This document shows, piece after piece, positions 6,011 to 13,561 of a stretch of DNA of 13,561 bases; within the stretch, counting starts at the first letter, position 1; every line of letters starts with the position of its first letter. A program made the position numbers and the translations under genes. A model generated the notes under the pieces. The model was not told the origin of the DNA, did no database searches, and saw only the letters and a list, made by a program, of their open reading frames with translations. Where the stretch lies: NCBI GenBank assembly GCA_024220525.1, contig JAMYWO010000615.1:1-13561 (forward strand). Direction: 5' to 3'. Source of the stretch: Cochliopodium minus (Eukaryota > Discosea > Himatismenida > Cochliopodiidae).

Positions 6011-9000
6011 ATGCAGAATTATAACAACTTGCCTCCCATCAAAAAAGCACAAACTCTGCCAAGAAAGCTCCCACATAATCCAAATAATCCACATGAATAT
6101 CCAATCATACCCAAAAGACCCCAAAAAAATAACAACAGTGTATTTAATGATTGGATGAATGGAAATTCACAACAAAATAGCAATATGAATGGGATTGAAT
6201 CAAATGATGAACATCATAATAACAATAATGGTCATAATCCAAGCATCCCAAGAAGACCTCAAAAAAATATAAACACAACAAATATCAATATTGGTACAAA
6301 TACTCTGGATAATTATGATCTTGCTTATATTCAACATGATTATTCTGATAACAATGAATATGACCCTAATTATGATAATGATCAAAATCTTAACAATAAC
6401 CATGAGAATAATAGCAGCAATCCTAATTATCATCCTCCATCTATCCCCAAAAGGCCCAATAATCCCAATGCCATCAAAATTATCTTGCCAATGAGAGAAC
6501 AACCCCAAATACCACCTCACTCAAATGATAATTCTACAAGTCAAGAAGAGAATTATGATAAAGAGGAATATGGAGAGGAAAATTCAAACAATCAAAATCA
6601 AAATTATAATACACCATATAATGAAGGAAACAATCCTAATTATCAACCTCCATCAATACCAAAAAGGCCAATGCTAAATAAAATAATCCCCAAGAAACAA
6701 TTTCCTTCAAATTCTTTTGACGAACAAAATAATAACAATCAAAATAACAATAACAACAATAATAACCAAAATATTATCCAGAACAATCAAAATAATACTC
6801 ATACTGCTCCGATAAAGAAACCTCTCCCAACTAATAATTCAAAATTGACAGTAACAAAAGATGAGCCATCTCCTCCATCCTCAATAGATGAATTAGAAAA
6901 TAATATAACAGAAGAGAAAGATCAATACATCAATAGTAATAATAACAATTTACACCAATATAATGTAAACACAAATATTCGCAAATCCTATGAAGAAAAT
7001 GATGAGAGGGATGCAAATCAACCTAATAATAATATCTCAAAAAGAACACCTATTCAATCCAAGCTTCCTACAAAGAAACCATCTCGTCCTTCTTCTATTG
7101 AAGAGGATTTCGTTATGGTGGATTCTGATCCGATAGAGTCTGATCAAACAGAAGAAGACAATAATAATTCGAAAAATGAGAATATTCCCATCATTCCAAA
7201 GAAACCACATGTGAATGCAATCAAGATGATTTTACCTTTCAAATCTATCGAGAATACTCCTCCATCTGTAGATAATTCCGATATTAATTCAACCAATAAT
7301 AATGAACAAAACCCCAACCACAATTCCAACCACAATCATTCGAATCATCAACCTCAAATCCCCAAAAAACCACCATTGCCAAATAAAATGATTCCAAAAA
7401 AGCCATCATCTCCTCCCTCTTCTATAGATGAACAAAATAATAATGATCAGTATAATATAGATGATAATGTAAATAGCAATAATACGACACCGAAAAAACT
7501 CCCATCCATCAAAATAATTGCTCCCAAACAATCCATTCCATCCGATAGAATCAATAATGAGAATGATACAGTGGAAAATATTCATAATAATCCAACAGGT
7601 AATACAATTCAACCTCCAAAGAAACCACCAATGCCCAACAAGATGATAACCAAAAAAATCTCTCCACCATCTTCAAAAGATGAACCAAACAACAACGATC
7701 TCTTGAAAGAAGAACCCAAAACCGAGAAAAAGGAGCTCATCTCGGTCGATTCTCTCCCACAGATGCAGATCACCACGGAGGAATACAAGAAAAAAGTTCC
7801 GCCAAAGCCATCAATGAAGAAAATGAACTCCACCCTCACTCCCAACCCTCCTTCATCCAACCAAAATCCTTCTCCATCAAATCAAGATATCTCCACAAGA
7901 AACAGTACATCTGAAAATTCCAACGAGGTATCTGATATCATCAACTCTCTCAGGCAATATGGGGACAAGTTTGTTGTCTGTCTTTATAACTGGAGCTCTC
8001 AGAAGGAGAACCAGCTTTCTTTCTCCATTGGCTCCTTTCTCGCCGTTGTCGATAATGCCAACAGGAACTGGTGGTTGGCTCGTGATGTAAATGGAGCCAA
8101 AGGTTTCATTCCTTCCAACTATGTTAAGATGGTAAAAAAAAAAAAAATTCTTTTAAAAATAAAGTTAAAAAGGATTTTATTCTTCTTTTTATTAGTTATT
8201 ATTTTTTATTGTTAATTCAAGGATTTTTAAATTGTTGCATCTTTATTTAATTTTGAATTAAGTGATATAATAATTTAATTTGATTTAAAAAATTTTAAAA
8301 GGATTTTTACTTCATTTTTTAATATATAATTTCTATATTTGATTTAAAAATTTTGATTTCATTGCAATTATAAATTATTGTAGATTTTTAAGGATTTTAC
8401 TTTATTTTTTTCAATCATTATTTCTTATTTAATTGTGAATCAAGTTTTATTACAATTTAATTTGATCTCTTTTTTTTATAATTTTTAAATTTTTTTTAAA
8501 AAGGTAAATCCAAATGAACTGTCTCCACAAGTTGGAAATAGAGTTTCGATCAATGCCAAGCTAAGTTCAATAGATTCCATCTCAAACACACCTACCAAAC
8601 AACAACTACCACAAATCAACTCAAACACAAACCCAAACAGCAAAAATATTCTCGTGGAGGAAGACAATGTCGTTCATTCTTCCGAAATCGAAAACTGGCT
8701 CAAATCTCTCATGCTGCCTGAGTACATTTCTAATTTCACGGGGAGGGGTTTCATCACTGTCAACTCTTTGAGATGTCTCACCTCTGAGGATTTGGACAAC
8801 ATCAAAATCAACAACATTGAACACAAAAAGATCATTTTGGCAAGTCTACAGAATAATGAGAAGATGATGAGAGTAATTTATTCTTTTTTTTAAATTATTT
8901 TTTAAATTATTTTTTAAATTATTTTTCAATTATTTCTTTTAAAATATTTTTTTAATTATTTTTTTTTGATTTTTTTGTATTTTTTTTTTGATTTTTTTTT

Positions 9001-12000
9001 TTATTTCCTTTTTTAATTATTTTAATTATTTTAATTTTTTTTTATAGATGATTTTTTTTTGTTTTTTTTTATTTCCTTTTTTAATTTTTTTAGAAGATTT
9101 TTTTGATTTTTTTTTTAATTTTTTTTTATTTTTTTTAAAGGAAGCAATCCAGTCTACTATGAATCATAACAATGAAAATGGAAACGAAAAGCAACTTTCA
9201 CAGTCCCCCAAAAAGAGCAGTGGCCCAATTGTCCCCAAAAAACCCAACCTCGCCTTGAAATTACAAACCAGACCATCAACCTCAGTAGACAATCCCACCG
9301 AAAGTGGAAACGAAGGTATTTTTTTTTTTAAATAAATTTTTTATAATCATATTTAAATTTATTTGTAAAATAAATAATTCCATTTTTCGTATTTTTCTTA
9401 AACATTTTTGTTTCATTTTTATAATTATTTGAACAATTTTTACATTTTTTTTTCTTTAAATTTTTTTCCATTATTTGTTCATTAATATTCGAAAAGCAAT
9501 TAAACTAATTATTTTTATTTTTAAAATACAAAGGCCTCCTATCGCCAAGAGTAAACGAAGAAGATTCCTCCAACGAAAATCCTCCCATCAAAGCCTTGCC
9601 CACCAAGAAAAAGCTACCAGAGCCCAAAGGACCCAAAAAACTACCCTCCCTCCCCTCCAAATCAAACCTCGAAGAACCAAAGAAAGTCACCTACAGCCCC
9701 AAGAAGACCATTTCTAAACTCCCCGCTGTGAAGGGTCCTCCCAAACTCCCTGAAGCCCCTCCTCCCATTGACTTTTCCAGCTTGCCTGAGGATTTGGACA
9801 ACGAGCCCCTTCCTAGTCTTCCTAGTCCTAGGAGTCTTCCGAGGGTTTCCAATGAACTGGTTCCTCCTGGTATTTTTTATTTTCTTCATTTTTTCTTTTC
9901 TTTTGTTGCTTGCTTTTTCTTTTTTTCATTTTTTTTATTTTTTCATTTATTTTCTCATCTTTTTTATTTTCTTGTTTTTCTTAATTTATAATTTTTTATT
10001 TTATTTTATTTTTTTTATTTAATTAAACTTTTTTTTTTTTTTTTTATTTTTTCATTTCTTTTTTCTTATTTTTTCTTTTTTTTTTATTTTATTTTCTTAA
10101 TTTATCATTTTTTCTCTTATTGCATTCCAAAAGCTTTTACTTCAAAATTTTATTTAAAATTATCTTCATAATATTTTTCCTTTACAACAAAAAATAAAAC
10201 ATTATAAAAATAATTTAATTTTTTAACTTTTTTATTTTTTTTTTTGAATTAATTTTTTTTTTAAAAAATCAAAATTAAAGAAACTCCAATGGAAAGATCA
10301 AGTAGAGTAGGATCTTCCACCATTCCTTCGAATAGATCAATGGACAGAATGACCATCATGATCAACAAAAAGGAGCTAGATCTCGAAAGATATGCCATCC
10401 AAAAAATTGATATGAAAATTAACGAAATAAGAGACAACATTGTGTATGAAGGTATTTCAAAAAAAAAATTTGAAACATTTTTTTATTTTTTTAAAATTGA
10501 ATTATTTTTTAATTTCTATTTTTATTTTTTTAATTATTTATTTCTATTTCCATTTTTGTCAAATTTCCAATTTTTTGATATTTTTAATTTATTTATGCAA
10601 ATATTTTTTTGATTTTTTTGATTTATATTTCAATTTTTCATCAAAATTTTAATTAATTTTTTTTTCAAATTTTTGTTTAATTATTTTTCCTTAAATTTTT
10701 CTAGTATTTACCACTGAACAAACATATGTACAAGGAATTTTGATTTTGTGTGAGGTGTACATAGAAAGGATACTCGAGTGGGCAGTTTTGAAGGAGAAGA
10801 AATTGGTTGTGGACACTTTCGAGCCCATCTCCAAAAACTTGCACGCCATTTACAACGTCAATAACATTTTGTTGGAGAATTTGAGAGAGAAAATTGTTAA
10901 TTGGAACAACACTGGTACTTTGGGAGACGTTTTTAAAATCCTCGTTAAATTTTTTTTGTTTTTAAAAATATTTTGTTATTGGTTTATTTTTTAATATTTT
11001 TTTAATCTTCATTGAATTATTTTTTTTTAATCTTTTTTTTTTTTTATTTTCATTATTTTTTAATTATTTCCTAATTTTTATTTTTTCATTTATTTTATTT
11101 TCATTCATTTTTTTATTTTTGGTTTTTAAATTTTTTATTTTTCATTTTTAAAATAAATTAATTATTTATTTTGTTTCTCATTTTTTGTTATTTTATTTTT
11201 TGTGTTTTTTATTGATTTATTTTTTATTTTTTTTTAAAAAAGACCCCTTTTTTGAAAATCTACAAATTGTACACACAACAATACGACATGATGATGGTGA
11301 ACTTGGCAGAGTGCGAGAAGATAAGGGAGTTCAATGATTTTTTAAAGTCCACCAGAGAGATGCCCCACGCTTTCAACCATGAACTCCGTTCTTTGTTGAT
11401 CACTCCTGTTCAAAGAGTAAAAAAAAAAAAATAATAATAAAAAATAAAAAAAAAATTATTTAATTATATTTTAAATAAAAACTTAATTTTATTCATTATT
11501 TTTTAAAATGTCAAAAACTAATTTCTCTTTAAATTTATTTTAGATTCCTAGGTAAAAATTTTTTGATTTTTTCTTATTTTTTTTTTCTTATTTCTTTTTA
11601 TCTTTTTAATTTCATTTTTTTTTAAATCTTTTTAATCTTTTTTATTTTTTATTTTTTTTTGCTATTTTTTTTATTTTTCTCATTTATTTGTAAAAATTTT
11701 TTTGATTTTTTCTTATTTTATTTTTTTCTTATTTCTTTTAATCTTTCTTAATCTTTTTAATTCCATTTTTTTTTGAATCTTTTTTATTTTTATTTTTATT
11801 TATTTTTTATTTTTTTAGTTTTTATATATTAAAATATTTTTATTCACAATTTCAGAATATTTTTTCAATTTTTTTTAATATTTTTTTTCTTTTAAGATAC
11901 AAACTTTTGTTGCAAGATTTGGTGAAGAGAACGGATGAAAACCATCCGGACATAGGCCCTTTGACCAAATCTTTGGACGAAATGAGCATTGTCGCAACAG

Positions 12001-13471
12001 AAATCAATGAAGCTATCAGAAACGCTGAAAACACTCAAAAGATCATCCAAATTCAACAACTTTTTATCACTTTTGTTGATGTAAAACTTTTTTAAAAATA
12101 TAATCTAAAAATTAAAAATAATTTAAAAATAATTTAATAATTTTAAAAATTAAAAATTAATTTCAAAAAAAATGAAAAAATGAGAAAATAATCTCAAAAA
12201 ATTAGTTGAATGAATCTTATATGCGACTTTAAAGACAGTGTTTTAATTATCTTTTTTTTTTTTTTTTTTTTTTTTCAATTGAAAAATTGTTTAATTATAT
12301 ATTCTCTCTTTTTCTTATTCCTTTTTTGGAAACAAAATTAAAAAACTATGCGTTTGTTTTGCAGCTTTCATCCCATTCCTGATAGAACATAGTGTTTAAT
12401 TATCTTAATTCTCCAATAAATTAATTTAATTAACTAAAAAATTAAAGATTATTTATGAAATAAATCTTTCAAAAAAATTAAATTATAAAATAATAAATAA
12501 TTTTTAAAAAAAAAATAATGATTGTTTTTTTGAAATAAAAAATCTTCAAAAAAATAAATTGAAATCAAATTAAAAATAATATTTTTTTTCCAAGTTGGTT
12601 GCACCACACAGAAAGTTTGTCAAGGAAGGAATGATGCAGAAGATCTGCAGAAAAGCAAGGAAGGAAAGAACTTTCTGGCTTTTCAACGACATGGTTGTCT
12701 ACGGTGCTCCTGTCATCGGTGGCAAGTTTATTGTCAGCGAACATTTGTTCTTGGATAAATTGAGAATCCATGACATTGTTGATGATGGTAATAATTTTTT
12801 ATTTCTTTTAAATTTTTATTTTTTAAACGTTTTTTTTTTTTACGAAATTAGTTTTTAATTTTTTTTTTTATTTATTTTTTTTATTTATTTAATTTCATTT
12901 CAATCAAGATTATTTTTTTATTCTTATTTTCAATTTTTTTTAATAATTTTTTTTTAACAATTTTTTTTTAATTTTTCAACTTGATATTTTTACATTATAT
13001 TTTTATTTTTTAATTTTTATTCTAAATTTTGTTTTTACATTTCAATATTTTTTGTAATTTTTATTTTTTATTTAATTTAATTTTATAATTTTTTTTATTT
13101 TTTTCATTTTTTTATTTTTAATTTTTTCATTTTTTATTTTATTAATTTTTTATTTTATTAATTTTAAATTTTTAATTTTATTAATTTTAATTTTTTAGTG
13201 AACAAAAATCTTGTAAATGCATACAAAATATCAACGGACAAAAAAACGTTTGTTGTTATAACAGAAAATGCCACATTAAAGAAAGAATGGATGGAAACCT
13301 TCGAAACAACTTTGCAAAACTTCAAAGACAAGAAAAAGACTTTTGGTTTGAAAACTGACAAAGAAGATGAGTTTGTCGCTCCTGAGTGGATCACTGATGA
13401 GGAAAGTGACAGTTGTATGAGTTGTCCTACTAAGTTTACTTTTTTCGTTAGAAGACATCATTGTAGAAATT
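6011..13471 (+). CDS. Rho guanine-nucleotide exchange factor (SH3-SAM-DH-PH-FYVE), 3' partial, eleven exons visible
   Basis: Exons are 6011-8131, 8504-8872, 9141-9315, 9534-9869, 10281-10451, 10705-10943, 11243-11416, 11544-11551, 11897-12080, 12595-12787 and 13199-13471, about 1414 residues. Residues 1-645 are Asn/Pro-rich with repeated IPKKP-type modules. SH3 lies at about 650-706 ([23 protein letters not shown]). SAM lies at about 766-822 ([14 protein letters not shown] to KKIILASL). A second Pro/Lys-rich stretch runs to about 1000. The DH domain, about 1050-1255, is the catalytic exchange domain acting on Rho-family GTPases: [28 protein letters not shown] and [22 protein letters not shown] follows ([34 protein letters not shown]). 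FYVE begins with PEWITDE, CMSC and [11 protein letters not shown], which carries the WxxD and RRHHCR signatures for PI3P binding. The visible sequence ends at a phase-1 intron inside the FYVE finger. It probably acts on actin at endosomal or phagosomal membranes, inferred from the architecture. Confidence 0.9.
6047..7710 (+). repeat. Repeated proline/lysine ligand-like modules between Asn tracts
   Basis: Within RhoGEF exon 1, a degenerate module recurs. A core such as PSIPKRP, PIIPKKP or [10 protein letters not shown] is followed by NAIKIILP or NKMIPKK, then PPSSIDE and an Asn-rich spacer. Clear copies begin near 6100, 6241, 6436, 6649, 7189, 7357 and 7612. Related copies occur in exons 3-4 ([13 protein letters not shown] and [20 protein letters not shown]). 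PxxP with nearby Lys/Arg resembles SH3 ligands, and this protein has its own SH3. Confidence 0.7.
8132..8503 (+). repeat. RhoGEF intron 1 with degenerate internal duplication
   Basis: This 372-bp intron runs from donor GTAAAAAAA to acceptor AAAAAG. It contains repeated AAGGATTTT blocks (about 8169, 8219, 8299 and 8390). A diverged second copy of TTATTTAATTTTGAATTAAG and AATTTAATTTGAT occurs about 180 bp downstream (about 8243 and 8424). No gene is visible inside. Confidence 0.5.
8873..9140 (+). repeat. RhoGEF intron 2 with 12-bp tandem and other T-rich repeats
   Basis: Three copies of TTAAATTATTTT lie near 8889-8925, and TTTTTATTTCCTTTTTTAAT occurs twice (about 9000 and 9068). Internal AG dinucleotides are bypassed in favour of TTTAAAG ending at 9140, which alone restores the frame. 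No coding content is seen. Confidence 0.55.
9870..10280 (+). other. RhoGEF intron 4, low-complexity T-rich
   Basis: This 411-bp intron runs from donor GTATTTTT to acceptor ATTAAAG. It consists of T-rich pyrimidine stretches with no gene, RNA or distinct repeat that I can identify. Phe-rich open frames across it are compositional. Confidence 0.6.
11417..11543 (+). other. Intron upstream of the microexon
   Basis: This 127-nt intron runs from GTAAAAAAAA to TTTATTTTAG. It ends immediately before the 8-nt exon. Its 5' part is A-rich and its 3' part T-rich. Confidence 0.7.
11544..11551 (+). other. 8-nt microexon encoding Ile-Pro-Arg of the DH domain
   Basis: ATTCCTAG lies between acceptor TTTTAG and donor GTAAAAATT. 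Joined to the exon ending in TPVQR and the exon starting A-TAC-AAA, it restores [16 protein letters not shown], the most conserved motif of Dbl-homology exchange domains. Without it the frame shifts and reaches TGA after 13 codons. Confidence 0.85.
11552..11896 (+). repeat. RhoGEF intron with duplicated donor-proximal segment (period about 138 bp)
   Basis: The first about 100 bp of this intron, starting with donor GTAAAAATTTTTTGATTTTT, recur from 11690 as GTAAAAATTTTTTTGATTTT. Both are followed by CTTATTTCTTTT, AATCTTT and the related tracts AATTTCATTTTTTTT and AATTCCATTTTTTTT. The duplication therefore created a second potential 5' splice site 138 bp downstream, in intronic context. Confidence 0.7.
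12081..12594 (+). other. RhoGEF intron hosting a retroinsertion
   Basis: This 514-bp intron lies between the DH and PH exons, from donor GTAAAACTT to acceptor TTCCAAG. Its flanks are A/T-rich and featureless. The middle (12237-12405) is of clearly higher complexity and is described separately as a poly(A)-tailed insertion. Confidence 0.75.
12237..12405 (-). mobile_element. Poly(A)-tailed retroinsertion (5'-truncated retrocopy or SINE-like) with target-site duplication
   Basis: On the + strand, AGTGTTTTAATTATCT (12237-12252) and AGTGTTTAATTATCT (12391-12405) are direct repeats differing by one T. Between them lie 24 T (12252-12275) and a 115-bp body (12276-12390). On the minus strand this reads target repeat, body, poly(A), target repeat, which is the signature of target-primed reverse transcription. 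The body opens with ATG and 14 codons ([14 protein letters not shown]) ending in TAG at 12346, then an A/T-rich stretch with AATAAG, like an mRNA 3' end. The source gene is not recognised. The reverse transcriptase would act from elsewhere. A SINE or other small-RNA retrocopy is the alternative. Confidence 0.65.
12788..13198 (+). repeat. RhoGEF intron 10, T-rich with TTTTATTAATTTT repeats
   Basis: This 411-bp intron runs from GTAATAATT to TTTTTTAG. It is pure T-rich low complexity. About four copies of a TTTTATTAATTTT unit cluster just before the acceptor (about 13134-13190). No gene is visible. Confidence 0.6.
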
Positions 13472-13561
13472 GTAATTTATTTCATTTATTATTTATTTTT
13501 TATTTTTTATTTTTTATTTTTTATTTTTTATTTTTTATTTTTTATTTTTTATTTTTTATTT
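13472..13561 (+). other. 5' end of a truncated RhoGEF intron, with 7-bp repeat
   Basis: A donor GTAATTTA follows T of the split Cys codon in the FYVE motif RRHHCRNC. From 13495 to the end the sequence is a perfect 7-bp repeat ATTTTTT, nearly ten copies, identical in unit and orientation to the left edge. The remaining FYVE exon lies beyond the window. Confidence 0.75.

Noticed and set aside
6200-7860. Minus-strand open frames opposite the Asn/Pro-rich exon
   Set aside because: They are Ile/Phe/Gly-rich mirrors of AAT and CCA repeats, with no family motif and no splice context.
12181-12420. snRNA, snoRNA or tRNA gene in the complex island of the DH-PH intron
   Set aside because: A CTGA box and short hairpins can be picked out, but there is no matching C box, U6-like block or cloverleaf. 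The flanking repeats and homopolymer explain the island better as a retroinsertion.
13472-13561. Circular or tandem join of the right edge to the left edge
   Set aside because: The RhoGEF intron interrupts a codon after its first base, so joining to the exon at 98 would give T+AG, a stop. FYVE followed by EDR1 is also not a sensible domain order.

Overview
The window reads as nuclear DNA from an AT-rich, intron-rich eukaryote. The gene content (a TKL-type kinase, an F-box protein, and a SH3-SAM-RhoGEF-PH-FYVE protein with Asn/Pro-rich stretches) suggests an amoeboid or other free-living protist. The lineage cannot be fixed from sequence alone; AT-rich amoebozoans or metamonads such as Anaeramoeba are guesses. 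All coordinates below come from manual splicing: exons were joined wherever a GT...AG interval restored reading frame and family motifs. The standard genetic code fits, and every gene end seen here is TAA.

Layout. Positions 1-97 are a T-rich intron tail beginning with a perfect 7-bp repeat. Positions 98-3400 (+) hold the 3' part, eight exons, of a kinase with an EDR1/CTR1-type N-terminal domain and an intact TKL-like catalytic domain. A 137-bp convergent intergenic gap follows. Positions 4536-3538 (-) hold a compact five-exon gene that splices into an F-box followed by a degenerate AAA+ core. A 411-bp divergent intergenic region carries an imperfect inverted repeat. Positions 4948-5627 (+) hold a small three-exon gene of unknown function, possibly with an alternative fourth exon ending at 5777. 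From 6011 to the right edge (+) lies a long gene with eleven exons visible. It encodes a Rho guanine-nucleotide exchange factor with repeated proline/lysine ligand-like modules, then SH3, SAM, DH, PH and the first half of a FYVE zinc finger. The window ends inside its next intron, in the same 7-bp repeat seen at the left edge.

The main unusual points are these. The RhoGEF contains an 8-nt microexon encoding the Ile-Pro-Arg of the conserved DH motif, and skipping it would frameshift and truncate the exchange domain. One RhoGEF intron contains a poly(A)-tailed insertion of about 140 bp, flanked by near-identical 15/16-bp direct repeats, which looks like a 5'-truncated retrocopy on the minus strand. 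The F-box gene joins an F-box to an AAA+ core that has lost its Walker lysine and glutamate. Several introns contain local two-copy tandem duplications. Splice donors lack the usual G at +5, and many acceptors are AAG.

Functionally, the kinase and the RhoGEF are signalling proteins. The RhoGEF would be expected to link PI3P-bearing membranes (FYVE) to Rho-GTPase activation (DH-PH) through SH3 and SAM contacts. Nothing in the sequence shows that the four genes act together; they are probably ordinary eukaryotic neighbours.
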